Source of the DNA: JAPSGM01 sp963777045
GTDB taxonomy: Bacteria > Chloroflexota > Limnocylindria > QHBO01
Length of the DNA stretch: 64,000 nt
Assembly: GCA_963777045.1 (NCBI GenBank)
Contig: CAVZPD010000030.1
Coordinates: 32,695-96,694 of the forward strand
Reading direction: 5' to 3'
Part shown: positions 41,980 to 50,839 of the stretch, one piece after another
Position numbering within the stretch: the stretch's first letter is position 1
Layout of the letters: every line of letters begins with the position of its first letter
The notes under the pieces: model-generated
The model's database searches: none
Told to the model about the DNA's origin: nothing
Seen by the model: the letters and a program-made list of their open reading frames with translations, nothing else
Made by a program: the position numbers and the translations under genes

Positions 41980-43691
41980 TGGCCAAGGTGACGATTGACC
42001 CGGTGACCCGCATCGAGGGTCACCTGCGCATCGAGGCCCAGGTGGACGGGGGCGTGGTCCGCGAGGCCTGGTCCAGCGGCACCATGTTCCGCGGCATGGA
42101 GCTGATCCTTCGCGACCGGGATCCCCGCGAAGCGTGGATATGGGCCCAGCGCATCTGCGGCGTGTGCACCACGGTCCACGCCCTCGCGTCTGTCCGCGCC
42201 GTCGAAGACGCGCTCGGCATCGAAATCCCGCCGAACGCGAGATTGGTGCGCAACATCATCGCCGGCGCGCAGCACATCCAGGACCACGTCATCCACTTCT
42301 ACCATCTGCACGCGCTCGACTGGGTCGACGTGGCGAACGCCCTCGAGGCCGATCCGGGCAAGACCGCGGAACTGGCATCGAGCATCTCCGATTGGCCATC
42401 GTCCTCGCCCGGCTACTTCACGACCGTGCGGAATCGCGTGCAGTCGCTGGTCGACAGCGGACAGCTCAGCCTGTTCGCGAGCGGCTACTGGGGGCATCCC
42501 GCCTACGCCCTACCGGCAGAGGCCAACCTGATGGCCGTGGCGCACTACCTCGAGGCACTCGACTGGCAGCGCGACGTCATTCGCATTCACGCCGTGCTTG
42601 GCGGGAAGAATCCCCACCCACAGACCTACCTGGTCGGCGGGATGGCCTCCGCCATCGACCCCAACTCGCCCGAGACGATCAACCTCGAGCGGGTCGCCTT
42701 CATCCGGGAGCGGGTGCGCACCATGCGGGCCTTCGTCGAGCAGGTCTACCTGCCAGACGTCAAGGCCGTCGCGGGCTTCTACCCCGAGTGGTGGGACCTG
42801 GGCGGCGGCCACCGGAACTACATGTCGTACGGGGACGCCCCGGCGGGCAGCGTCCAGGACACCGCCAAGTTCGCCTTCCCGCGCGGGATCATCCTGGGCG
42901 GCGACCTGTCGACGGTCCACGGACTCGACCAGCAGATGGTCACCGAGTCGATCGCGCGGTCCTACTACGACTACGCGGACGGCAACGATGCCACGCTGCA
43001 TCCGTGGGACGGGGAGACGAAGCCGAACTACACCGGCCCGAAGCCGCCCTACGACGAGCTGGAGACAGACCAGAAGTACTCGTGGCTCAAGGCACCGCGC
43101 TATGACAGCCAGGTGATGGAAGTGGGCCCCTTGGCCCGCATGCTGGTCGCCTACGGGAGCGGCGTCCCGCGGGTCAGGGAGCTGGTGGACGGCGCGCTCA
43201 CCGAGCTGAAGCTGCCGGCCACGGCGCTGTTCTCCACCCTTGGTCGCGTCGCAGCGCGAGCCATTGAGACTGTCTACCTGCTCGATCAGATGGACGCCTG
43301 GCTGGACGAACTGACGGCCAACATGGGCAGTGGCGATCTGCGGATCCACGATGGAGCCCACTGGAACCCGGATACGTGGCCGTCCGAGGCGATCGGCTGG
43401 GGTGCGCACGAGGCACCGCGGGGTTCGCTGGGACACTGGGTCCGCATCAAGGACGGCAAGATCGAAAACTACCAGGCGGTCGTCCCCAGCACCTGGAATG
43501 CCGGCCCGCGCGACCAGGCCGGCCAGACCGGTCCATACGAGGCCGCACTGGAGGGGACACCCGTAGCCGATCCAGAACGTCCGCTGGAGATCCTCCGGAC
43601 GATCCATTCGTTCGATCCGTGCCTGGCATGTGCCGTCCACGTGGTGGATGCCAGCGGCAAGGAGCGAGTTCGCGTGGAAGTGACGACATGA
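41979..43691 (+). CDS. hyaB: [NiFe] hydrogenase large subunit
   Basis: The catalytic subunit, 570 residues. It begins with IDPVTRIEGHL. The nickel ligands are RICGVC (C60, C63) and DPCLACAVH (C548, C551), with H554 marking the protease cleavage point after which a 16-residue tail (VVDASGKER...) would be removed. The ATG at 41979 shares its A with the small-subunit TGA. Belongs to the membrane-bound H2-uptake class: it oxidises H2 and passes electrons through the small subunit to the cytochrome b. The gene is the second of seven in the operon. Confidence 0.95.
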   Translation: MAKVTIDPVTRIEGHLRIEAQVDGGVVREAWSSGTMFRGMELILRDRDPREAWIWAQRICGVCTTVHALASVRAVEDALGIEIPPNARLVRNIIAGAQHIQDHVIHFYHLHALDWVDVANALEADPGKTAELASSISDWPSSSPGYFTTVRNRVQSLVDSGQLSLFASGYWGHPAYALPAEANLMAVAHYLEALDWQRDVIRIHAVLGGKNPHPQTYLVGGMASAIDPNSPETINLERVAFIRERVRTMRAFVEQVYLPDVKAVAGFYPEWWDLGGGHRNYMSYGDAPAGSVQDTAKFAFPRGIILGGDLSTVHGLDQQMVTESIARSYYDYADGNDATLHPWDGETKPNYTGPKPPYDELETDQKYSWLKAPRYDSQVMEVGPLARMLVAYGSGVPRVRELVDGALTELKLPATALFSTLGRVAARAIETVYLLDQMDAWLDELTANMGSGDLRIHDGAHWNPDTWPSEAIGWGAHEAPRGSLGHWVRIKDGKIENYQAVVPSTWNAGPRDQAGQTGPYEAALEGTPVADPERPLEILRTIHSFDPCLACAVHVVDASGKERVRVEVTT

Positions 43692-44422
43692 GCGCCACCT
43701 CCATCCAGCGCCCGGCTGCCACGACCCGGGGGTCCCGGCGCGGCATCTACGTATGGGAGGCGCCGGTCCGCATCGCGCACTGGCTGATCGTGCTCAGCAT
43801 CGTGGTGCTGACGATCACGGGGATCTACATCCACACTCCATTCATCGCGCCGCCGGCCGGTGACGAGTCGGCGCGCCTGATGGGCCAGGTGCGGTTCATC
43901 CATGAACTGACCGCCCTCGTCTTCACGGCGTCGGTCGCGCTGCGAATCTTCTGGGCGTTCGCCGGCAATCAGTACGCCGGATGGCGCGCGGTCGTGCCGC
44001 ACACGCGCGCGCAGTGGCGTGGCACGCGGGCAATGCTCGCGTTCTACCTCTTTCGGCGCGATACGCCGCCGCCGGCGACCGGCCACAACTCGCTGGCGGG
44101 CATCGCCTACGTGGTGGTGTTCGCGGGCTTCATCGGCCAGATCCTGACAGGGTTCCTCCTGTTCGGATGGCTCCTCGGAACGGGGCCGTTCGCCTTCTTC
44201 TTCGGCTGGTCGAGCCTCGTGCCGGGCGGCATCCAGACGGTGCGGCTGCTGCACTTCCTGCTCACCTTTGCCTTTCTCGCCTTCGCCGTCCACCACGTGT
44301 ACAGCGCGGTGCTGATCGACCTTGAGGAGCGCAACGGCGTGCTCTCGAGCATCTTCACGGGGTACAAGAGCCGGTCGACGCCGGAATCGGAAGCCGAGAT
44401 GGAGCGTGCCGAGGATGCATGA
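43688..44422 (+). CDS. hyaC: Hydrogenase cytochrome b subunit (HyaC-like)
   Basis: A 244-residue di-heme cytochrome b561-type membrane protein with four or five helices: RIAHWLIVLSIVVLTITGIYI, HELTALVFTASVALRIFWAF, AYVVVFAGFIGQILTGFLLF, and LHFLLTFAFLAFAVHHVYSAV. His ligands for two b hemes are present (AHWL, FIHEL, LHFLL, HHVY). It takes electrons from the small subunit to quinone. The ATG at 43688 overlaps the large-subunit stop (ATGA). Confidence 0.92.
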   Translation: MSATSIQRPAATTRGSRRGIYVWEAPVRIAHWLIVLSIVVLTITGIYIHTPFIAPPAGDESARLMGQVRFIHELTALVFTASVALRIFWAFAGNQYAGWRAVVPHTRAQWRGTRAMLAFYLFRRDTPPPATGHNSLAGIAYVVVFAGFIGQILTGFLLFGWLLGTGPFAFFFGWSSLVPGGIQTVRLLHFLLTFAFLAFAVHHVYSAVLIDLEERNGVLSSIFTGYKSRSTPESEAEMERAEDA

Positions 44423-44726
44423 AGCCGGGCTGGTACGGGGCGTCCTGGCCACGGCGCTGGCCGAGCAGCCGAAACCGAGGCAGCTCGCGGTCCACCTCCT
44501 GGACCCGGTCCGACTGGCGCCCGAACCGGCACGCTTCCACCTGGAGGCGCTGCTGGCGGAACGTGGGCTGAGCGGTGTCGTCACTTCCTGGTCCGTCGCG
44601 TCGGTTCGCTGCGCGGCCTGCGGGCGGGAGGAAGTGCCGGAGCCTGGAGGGCGCTTCTGCGACTCCTGTGGGTGGCCGTTGCCGACCCGCCCCGGACCTG
44701 CGCTGAGCATCGACGTGGAGACCTGA
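44415..44726 (+). CDS. hypA: Hydrogenase nickel-insertion protein HypA
   Basis: A 103-residue HypA. It starts MHEAGL (His2 and Glu3, the nickel-binding N-terminus of the family) and has the zinc ribbon CAACGREEVPEPGGRFCDSCG (C-x2-C ... C-x2-C). It delivers Ni to the large subunit, together with HypB. It overlaps the cytochrome gene by 8 bases. hypB, hypD, hypE and hypF are not in the window. Confidence 0.85.
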   Translation: MHEAGLVRGVLATALAEQPKPRQLAVHLLDPVRLAPEPARFHLEALLAERGLSGVVTSWSVASVRCAACGREEVPEPGGRFCDSCGWPLPTRPGPALSIDVET

Positions 44727-44729
44727 TCG

Positions 44730-44987
44730 ATGTGCCTCGCGTTTCCTGGTCAGGTCGTGTCCGTCTCTCCGGCAGGCGCCACGGTGCGCACCGAGGGCCA
44801 GCTGCGAAATGCCTCGACCCTGCTCCATCCCGACATCCGTGAGGGAGAGTGGGTGCTTGTGGCAGTTGGAACCATCGTGCAGCGCCTGGACGACGAGGAG
44901 GCGGCCGCCATTCGAGATGCCCTGCTGGAGGCCATCGAGCTCACCGACGCGAGGACCGAGGGTCCTGCGCGTGAGGCCGCCAGATGA
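44730..44987 (+). CDS. hypC: Hydrogenase maturation chaperone HypC
   Basis: An 85-residue HypC with the essential N-terminal MCLAFPGQVVSV (Cys2) and the OB-like core. It carries the Fe(CN)2CO precursor with HypD and binds the immature large subunit. It starts 3 bases after hypA and overlaps the next gene by 4 bases (ATGA). Confidence 0.9.
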   Translation: MCLAFPGQVVSVSPAGATVRTEGQLRNASTLLHPDIREGEWVLVAVGTIVQRLDDEEAAAIRDALLEAIELTDARTEGPAREAAR

Positions 44988-45766
44988 CCCTGGCAACGCG
45001 CACCATCGAGACGGGCGGCCATCACGGCAGGCCCGTCCCTGGACCGGTCCTCTTCGCGCGCTACGCGTTCGGCCCGAATCGTCTGGGCTACTGCGGGACC
45101 GATGACCACGCCTCAGTGCTGGAATACGGTGCATCGGGCCGCGAACGACCGCTGCGCCAGCTGGCGCAGACATTCGAGGGCGCGTTCCCGTACCTGGAGC
45201 TCATCGCCCGCGCGAATGGAATCGCCGATCCCCTGGACGGTCGCGTGGTGGAAGCCTATTGGCTCGGCAACGAGCTCACCGCCGGCGTCGAGGCCAGGCC
45301 CATGCAGCGCTCACTTGACGATCGATTCCGACGTCGGCTCGACCGATCCGCGTGGCGCTGGCTGGAGGGGACGGTGCCAGCCGGCGCACGACCGGTGCAC
45401 GCCTTCCACGTCATGGACGTGTTCCCGCGAGTCGGCCTTCTGCGAGGGGAGGGCGTCCACGACGCGATGCGCGTGATGGACTCGTGCCGCATCCGGTGGG
45501 GGCACGTTCGCGAGGTGCTGGAGGGAAGCCTGGTGGTGGATGCTCCTCGTCTCGAGATGGTCGACGGCCGCCTGGTGATCGGCGCGGCAGGGCAGGAGGT
45601 GATCGAGCGCTGGGTCGACGGCCTCGGATTCGTGACCGACGTCGCACCTGGGGATGCGATCAGCATCCACTGGGCGTGGGCCTGCGACCGGCTCACGGTG
45701 CGTCAACTTGCGAACCTGAAACGGTGGACGGCATACGAGCTCGCCGTCGCCAACCGCGCACTGTGA
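44984..45766 (+). CDS. Hydrogenase-associated accessory protein (DUF6390-like)
   Basis: A 260-residue soluble protein: LFARYAFGPNRLGYCGTDDHASVLEYG at the start, FEGAFPYLELIARANG, VVEAYWLGNELTAGV, HAFHVMDVFPRVG, and SIHWAWACDRLT. I recall this as the DUF6390 type found in actinobacterial hydrogenase loci, but that match cannot be tested here. It is translationally coupled to hypC and to the maturation protease at either end (GTGA and ATGA overlaps). Role presumed in hydrogenase assembly or substrate contact. Confidence 0.6.
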   Translation: MTLATRTIETGGHHGRPVPGPVLFARYAFGPNRLGYCGTDDHASVLEYGASGRERPLRQLAQTFEGAFPYLELIARANGIADPLDGRVVEAYWLGNELTAGVEARPMQRSLDDRFRRRLDRSAWRWLEGTVPAGARPVHAFHVMDVFPRVGLLRGEGVHDAMRVMDSCRIRWGHVREVLEGSLVVDAPRLEMVDGRLVIGAAGQEVIERWVDGLGFVTDVAPGDAISIHWAWACDRLTVRQLANLKRWTAYELAVANRAL

Positions 45767-46284
45767 CGGGCATCTCCGTTCCCGCGCACCGCTTCGTCGT
45801 CCTCGGTCTCGGCAACCGCATCCAGGGCGACGAGGCGCTCGGCTCCGTCGTGGTCGAGACGCTCGACGCACAGTGCGGTGCGCGCCCGGATTGGGGCGAC
45901 GTGGGCTTCGTCGACGGCGGCACGGTGGGGCTGGGCCTGCTCCCCTACCTCGAGGACCTCACGGGGCTGGTGATCGTTGACGCGATCGACGGCGGGGCGC
46001 GGCCCGGTAGCCTGCTGGAGCTGGACGCCATCACCCCGCCCGCCGGCCCCGAACCGCTGAGCGTCCACGACCTGGGAGCCGCCGAGCTGCTCGGCGCCCT
46101 GCTCGTCTCCGGCCGCATGCCGCATCACGTCCGCGTGGTCGGCCTCCAACCGGAGCGCATCGGCCTGGGAACGGAACTCTCGTCCACGGTCGCCGCGGCC
46201 CTTCCGCTCCTCTGCCAGCGAATCGAGCAGCTCCTCGTCGACTGGCGCGCCAGCGTCACCGACGAGGCCGCTGTCGCGGGTTAA
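45763..46284 (+). CDS. hyaD: Hydrogenase maturation endopeptidase (HyaD/HybD family)
   Basis: A 173-residue protease that clips the large-subunit C-terminal tail once nickel is inserted. The nickel-contacting residues of the family are present: GLGNRIQGDEALG (Glu), LVIVDAIDGGARPG (Asp) and LSVHDLGAAELL (His). The GTG start at 45763 overlaps the previous stop (GTGA). Its TAA and the asd TAA on the opposite strand share the TTAA at 46281-46284. Confidence 0.9.
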   Translation: MTGISVPAHRFVVLGLGNRIQGDEALGSVVVETLDAQCGARPDWGDVGFVDGGTVGLGLLPYLEDLTGLVIVDAIDGGARPGSLLELDAITPPAGPEPLSVHDLGAAELLGALLVSGRMPHHVRVVGLQPERIGLGTELSSTVAAALPLLCQRIEQLLVDWRASVTDEAAVAG

Positions 46285-47309
46285 CGGGGCGCCGGAACCA
46301 GCCGACCCAGGCGCGACGGATTCGCCGCAGCGGCGACCTGGATGGCGTTGAGCGCGGCCCCCTTGCGCAGGTTGTCGCTGGCCAGGAAGAGCGCGAACGC
46401 GCGCTCGCGGCCGGGGATTGCGCGCAGGCGACCCACCAGCACGGGATCGCGCCCTGCGACGTCCAGGGGCATCGGGTGCCGCTGGCTGCCGTCCGCCGGA
46501 CGGTACTCGACGCCCGGGGCGGCCCGGAGAGCCGCCTCCAGCTGGCCGATGGTGGCATCGGCCAGCGTCCGGAAGTGGAGCGCGACGGAGTGGCCGGTGT
46601 GGACCGGGACACGGACCGTGGTGGCAGCCACGTCCAGGTCGGGCAGGCCCAGGATCTTGCGCAGCTCGGCCATCACCTTGCGCTCCTCGCCGGTCCAGCC
46701 CTCCTCGTCGAGGACGTCGATCTGCGGCACCACGCTGTCGGCGATGCGTCCGTGGAACGGCGAGCCGTCCGCCTGCTTCGTCCCGCCGCTGGCGCGCTCC
46801 CACTCGTAGGCATCGAGCCCGGAGCGGCCAGCGCCGCTCACCGCCTGGTACGAGGCCAGGTCGACCGACTCGAGACCGACCGCGTCACGTATCGGCGCGA
46901 GTGCCACGACGACCGCCGCCGTGGTGCAGTTCGGATTTGCGATCACGTTCCCGTTTCGGCTCTCCAGCGCCCGGGCATTCGCCTCCGGCACGACCAGCGG
47001 GACGTCCGGCGCCAGCCGAAACGCGCTCGAGTTATCGACGATCAACGGGACCTCGCGCCCGGGACCGGCCACGATCTCCTGCGAGGTTGCTCCATCGGTC
47101 GCCAGGAAGAGGAGGTCCAGCTCGCGCGCGGCGTCATCGTCGAGGACGCGGACCGCGACAGCGCCATCCGCGTAGTCGACCGTGCCGGCATCGGTCCCGA
47201 AGGCGCGCAGGCGGTCGGCGGGCAGGCCGGCGTCGGCCAGGATGGAGAGGAACGCGTTGCCGACGACGCCACGAGCGCCCGCCACGCCGACCGTGGGCCA
47301 GTCGCTCAT
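46281..47309 (-). CDS. asd: Aspartate-semialdehyde dehydrogenase
   Basis: Reduces 4-aspartyl phosphate to aspartate semialdehyde, the branch point to lysine/DAP and threonine/methionine. A 342-residue enzyme: NADP-binding VGVAGARGVVGNAFL at the start, the catalytic cysteine in NPNCTT (C128), and the GAGRSG and VPVHTGHSVALHF segments of the second domain. Translationally coupled to hom (ATGA at 47306-47309). With lysA at 1012, it makes two steps of DAP-lysine synthesis. Confidence 0.93.
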   Translation of the reverse strand: MSDWPTVGVAGARGVVGNAFLSILADAGLPADRLRAFGTDAGTVDYADGAVAVRVLDDDAARELDLLFLATDGATSQEIVAGPGREVPLIVDNSSAFRLAPDVPLVVPEANARALESRNGNVIANPNCTTAAVVVALAPIRDAVGLESVDLASYQAVSGAGRSGLDAYEWERASGGTKQADGSPFHGRIADSVVPQIDVLDEEGWTGEERKVMAELRKILGLPDLDVAATTVRVPVHTGHSVALHFRTLADATIGQLEAALRAAPGVEYRPADGSQRHPMPLDVAGRDPVLVGRLRAIPGRERAFALFLASDNLRKGAALNAIQVAAAANPSRLGRLVPAPR

Positions 47310-48241
47310 GCGCGGCTCCCGAACAGGATCGGTCGCTCACGCGCGACCAGGCGCGCCAGGTCGGCGTAGACCGCGCCCGCCGTGGGGCGTCCCCCGGCAC
47401 CCGGACCGGCGACGCGATAGACGTTTCCGCCGCCCGTCTCGATCTCCAGCACGCTCTCCACGCCGGAGGCGATCGCCAGCGGATCGTGCTCCTGCAGCTC
47501 CATCGGCCTCACGCGCATTCCCTCCTCGTCGGCAATCGCCAGCAGCCTGACCACGCGGCCGGGCTCCGGCTGGAGCCCGACGATACCCTCCGTGTCCACC
47601 TCCCGCTCCGCGCGCCACCGGCCCCAGGCCACCGAGGTCAGGATCGCCAGCTTCTGTGCCGCGTCGCGGCCGTCGACGTCGAATGAAGGATCGGCCTCGG
47701 CATAGCCGGCATCCTGCGCCTCTGCCAGGGCGTCGGCGTACGTCCGACCCTCGCCCATCCCCGAGAGGATGAAGGTGGTGGTGGCGTTGACCAGGCCGCG
47801 GAGCCGCCTGATGCGTCCCGTGGCCGCCAGGTGCTCGACGGTCTCGATCATCGGCGCGCCGCCGCCCACGCTGGCAGAACCGAGCAGGGCCGCGCCATGC
47901 GCCGCGGCGACCCTCGCAAGCTCCCCGCCGTGCGTCGCCAGCAGCGCCTTGTTGGCGGTCACGTACGGCTGGCCGCGCTCCAGCGTTCGGCGCGCCCACG
48001 CGTTGGGCGCATCCGTCCCCCCCGCGAGCTCGACCACGGCGTCCACCTCGCCGCGCTCGAGCATCTCCTCGGCGGGACCGACCTCGACGCCTGCAGGCAG
48101 CGCCGTCGCCCGCGCGCGGAGCGCGTCGCGCACGGCCGTCCACGCCAGCTCCACCGGGAGCGGTCCGCTGGCGACGAGCTCGCCCAGCGAGGAGCCCACC
48201 GTCCCCCACCCGATCAGGCCGATGCGAAGTCGTTCCGTCAT
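47306..48241 (-). CDS. hom: Homoserine dehydrogenase (no ACT domain)
   Basis: Reduces aspartate semialdehyde to homoserine with NAD(P)H. A 311-residue short form, lacking the C-terminal ACT regulatory domain, so threonine feedback of the usual kind is not expected. Motifs: LIGWGTVGSSLGE (Rossmann), VTANKALLATHGGELA, LVNATTTFILSGMGEG (catalytic-site loop) and DPSFDVDGRDAAQKLAIL. The gene precedes asd on the same strand. Confidence 0.93.
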   Translation of the reverse strand: MTERLRIGLIGWGTVGSSLGELVASGPLPVELAWTAVRDALRARATALPAGVEVGPAEEMLERGEVDAVVELAGGTDAPNAWARRTLERGQPYVTANKALLATHGGELARVAAAHGAALLGSASVGGGAPMIETVEHLAATGRIRRLRGLVNATTTFILSGMGEGRTYADALAEAQDAGYAEADPSFDVDGRDAAQKLAILTSVAWGRWRAEREVDTEGIVGLQPEPGRVVRLLAIADEEGMRVRPMELQEHDPLAIASGVESVLEIETGGGNVYRVAGPGAGGRPTAGAVYADLARLVARERPILFGSRA

Positions 48242-48278
48242 GAGCGTGCGAGTCTAGGACAGCGGGTACACTCCCTGC

Positions 48279-48614
48279 ATGGGAGCCACCGAGACGGTCG
48301 ACCTGTTCATCGAGCTGATCAACGACGATCGCCGTGAGAAGGCCGTCGACCTGTTCGCCGAGTTCGCGGTGATGGGCATCTCCGTGCCCGGCTCGGACGA
48401 GCGCACCAACCTGCGCGGCAGGGACAAGGTCGGCGGCTGGTTCCTGCGCGCCGGCGACGGCTTCCGGATGTACGCCAACGATGGCCGCTCGATGGGTGCC
48501 AGCTACATCGCCGACGTCACCGTGATGCGCCCCGGCGCCCAGTCGATGCACGTCGAGGCGAACTTCCGGGTCGAGAACGGCGAGATCGTCAGCCTCTTCC
48601 TGCAACCCATCTGA
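48279..48614 (+). CDS. SnoaL/NTF2-like small protein
   Basis: A 111-residue cone-fold protein: TETVDLFIELINDDRREKAVDLFAEFAVMG at the start, GRDKVGGWFLRAG, and MHVEANFRVENGEIVSLFLQPI at the end, the typical NTF2-like pattern. Divergent from hom by 37 bases. Likely a ligand-binding or isomerase-type single domain; no catalytic residues can be named. Confidence 0.7.
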   Translation: MGATETVDLFIELINDDRREKAVDLFAEFAVMGISVPGSDERTNLRGRDKVGGWFLRAGDGFRMYANDGRSMGASYIADVTVMRPGAQSMHVEANFRVENGEIVSLFLQPI

Positions 48615-48625
48615 CGGCGGGCGGG

Positions 48626-50005
48626 TCAGCCCCGTCGCTGGCCGTTGGCGTTCCCCTTGCCGTTGCCGCCACCGTTCCCGTTCCCGTTCCCGCCACGGTG
48701 ACCGTGCCCGTTGGCGTTCCCGTTCCCCCTGGCCCCGTGGTCCGCGACCGGAGGTGCCGGCGTCGCAGCAGGAGCTGCGGGCGTCGTCGACTCATCGGCA
48801 CAGGTGTCGATGGCGTCGGCCAGCCACGCCATGGCGTCGGGGACGCTGAGCCCGTCGAGCCGGGCGGGATCCGGCGCCGTGCCACACGTGTCGGCGTAGT
48901 CGGCCAGCAGCGGCTGCAGGGCGCTCGCCGAGGGGCTCGGCTGGGCCTGCAGCGAGCCTCCGCGGAACGACTCGACGAGGCTCACCGGCCCGGGATCGCG
49001 CGCCGAGACGAGGAGGAAGCCGAGCACGAACATGCCCACCACGCTCGTGGCCGCCAGGGCCGACCCGATGCCCCGCCGAAACCGCCCGCCGGCTGGCGGC
49101 GTGAGAACCGCGAGTGGAGCCGTCACCTCCGGCCGGTGCCAGCGCCGCAGCGCCTCGGCCAGGGCGCCGGCGTGCAGCGGCCGCTCGGCGAGGTTCGGGC
49201 GCAGGCAGCGTCGAACGATGGCGTCGAGCTTTGGGTTCCCCGGCGAGCCTGGCGGGGCGCCGGCGCGCTGCTGACGGGCCACGTCCGCCGGAGATGGACC
49301 AGCGAACGGCGGCTCGCCGGTGAGCGCGTGGTAGAGGACGACGCCCAGCGACCACAGGTCGGTGCGAGGCGTGACTGGATCGCCGGCGAGCTGCTCCGGC
49401 GACATGTAGCGCAGCGTGCCAACGGTCATGCCCGTCTGCTCCAGACCATCGGCCGAGTCCGCCAGGCTCCGCGCGATGCCGAAGTCCACCAGCCGCGCTC
49501 GCCCGCTGCCCCGCTCCAGGATGATGTTGCCCGGCTTCACGTCACGGTGGATGAACCCGCGCCGGTGCGCCTCGTAGAGGGCATCCGCCACCTGTGCACC
49601 GATGCGGGCCACCCGGCGAGGCGGGAGCGGTCCCTCCCGCTCGAGCACGTCGGCAAGCGACTCGCCCTCGACCAGCTCCATGACCAGCACCGGCGTGGGC
49701 GACTCGACGTCGACGTCGTAGACGGCGGCGATGCCGGGATGGGAGAGCCGGGCGATGGCGTGCGCTTCCGTCGCCATGCGCTGCCGCCACTTCGCATCCG
49801 CCACGAGGTGCGGGTGCAGCAGCTTCACCGCGACATCGCGCCCCAGCCGCTCGTCTCGCGCGCGCATCACCCGGGCGCTGCCACCCACCGCCACGTCGGC
49901 GATGATGCGGTAGCGTCCCAGGATGTGGCTTCCGGGTCGCACGGCGGCTCGTCGCGTGCCGTGCCTCGGACGCGGCGGGCGCCGGCCCGTGCCTGCAGCC
50001 GGCAT
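48626..50005 (-). CDS. Ser/Thr protein kinase with C-terminal GN-rich tail
   Basis: A 459-residue eukaryotic-type kinase. The ATP Lys is K61 (VAVKLLHP), the catalytic loop HRDVKPGN is at 153-160, and DFG is at 174-176. One transmembrane helix follows at about 314-334, then an exported ~100-residue domain with two Cys, and finally a Gly/Asn-rich tail (ARGNGNANGHGHRGGNG and similar) encoded by short GGN-AAC-type repeats. GGAGGAA lies 6 bases before the ATG. It probably senses an envelope signal and phosphorylates cytosolic targets. The tail is unusual for this family. Confidence 0.9.
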   Translation of the reverse strand: MPAAGTGRRPPRPRHGTRRAAVRPGSHILGRYRIIADVAVGGSARVMRARDERLGRDVAVKLLHPHLVADAKWRQRMATEAHAIARLSHPGIAAVYDVDVESPTPVLVMELVEGESLADVLEREGPLPPRRVARIGAQVADALYEAHRRGFIHRDVKPGNIILERGSGRARLVDFGIARSLADSADGLEQTGMTVGTLRYMSPEQLAGDPVTPRTDLWSLGVVLYHALTGEPPFAGPSPADVARQQRAGAPPGSPGNPKLDAIVRRCLRPNLAERPLHAGALAEALRRWHRPEVTAPLAVLTPPAGGRFRRGIGSALAATSVVGMFVLGFLLVSARDPGPVSLVESFRGGSLQAQPSPSASALQPLLADYADTCGTAPDPARLDGLSVPDAMAWLADAIDTCADESTTPAAPAATPAPPVADHGARGNGNANGHGHRGGNGNGNGGGNGKGNANGQRRG

Positions 50006-50080
50006 GGCGTTCCTCCCCTCGCGAGCGCTCTGTCACCACGCCCTACTGCAGGTTGCGTGCTAGCAACCAGGAGGCGAGAC

Positions 50081-50839
50081 CTAGGGGAAGAGGTCCTGCT
50101 CCCGCGGCATGAGCAGCGCCCCGGCTCCGGGATCCGGCGAGGGGGCAGGCCGCCACGGGTAGCCACGCACCACGACCACCGGCAGCTGCTCCACCTTCCC
50201 GCCCGCCAGGTCGGCAGCCGAAGCCACCTCGTCCGCGACCGCAATGGCGGTCGATCGCATCTCGCGCCCGTGGGTGTCCGGCGCACCGCGCAGGTCCCAG
50301 AGGGCCTCGATCCCGGCGGTGCCAATCGCGACGTTGACGATGCCGAGCCGCCACGGGCGACCGAACGTATCGGAGATGACGATGGCGGGCCGCGCGCCGC
50401 TCAGCTGGGCCAGCCGCTCGCGCAGCCGGCGCGCGGAGCCGTCCGGGTCCTCGGGGAGCAGGGTCGCCGCATCGCCACCGCCGACGTTCGAGACATCGAC
50501 GCCGGCGTTCGCACAGACGAGCCCGTGGCGCGTGCGGCTGATGATCAGGCCGCCGTCGGCCATGCGCAGGATCTCGGCCGATTCGCGCAGCACCAGCTCA
50601 ACCTGGCGTGAATCCTTGCCCCACCGCTCCGCCCACTGGCGAGCCCGCTCGGAGGGCTGGACCGATGCCAGCTCGACCACGCGCCCCTCCGCCTTCGAGA
50701 CGACCTTCTGCGTCACCACCAGGACGTCGTCGTCGGACAGACCGATCTCCGCGCCTGCCGCTGCGGTGGCGATCAGCGCCGCCAGGTCATCCCCCGGCCG
50801 GACCTCGGGAATCCCCGGGAGCGGCAGCAGGCTGATCAC
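50081..50839 (-). CDS. cofE: F420-0:gamma-glutamyl ligase (CofE)
   Basis: Adds gamma-linked glutamates to coenzyme F420-0. A 252-residue CofE: LPLPGIPEVRPGDDLAALI, VVTQKVVSKAEGRVV, VLRESAEILRM, RTRHGLVCANAGVDVSNVGG, and DTFGRPWRLGIVNVAIG. The single-domain form, without the flavin reductase of FbiB. The GTG start at 50839 overlaps the cofC stop (GTGA). Third gene of the cofD-cofC-cofE run. Confidence 0.92.
   Translation of the reverse strand: MISLLPLPGIPEVRPGDDLAALIATAAAGAEIGLSDDDVLVVTQKVVSKAEGRVVELASVQPSERARQWAERWGKDSRQVELVLRESAEILRMADGGLIISRTRHGLVCANAGVDVSNVGGGDAATLLPEDPDGSARRLRERLAQLSGARPAIVISDTFGRPWRLGIVNVAIGTAGIEALWDLRGAPDTHGREMRSTAIAVADEVASAADLAGGKVEQLPVVVVRGYPWRPAPSPDPGAGALLMPREQDLFP

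Noticed and set aside
40840..46284. Assignment of the hydrogenase to group 1h
   Set aside because: The Asn in the proximal motif and an attached cytochrome b do not match the usual group 1h set; only a phylogeny can assign the subgroup.
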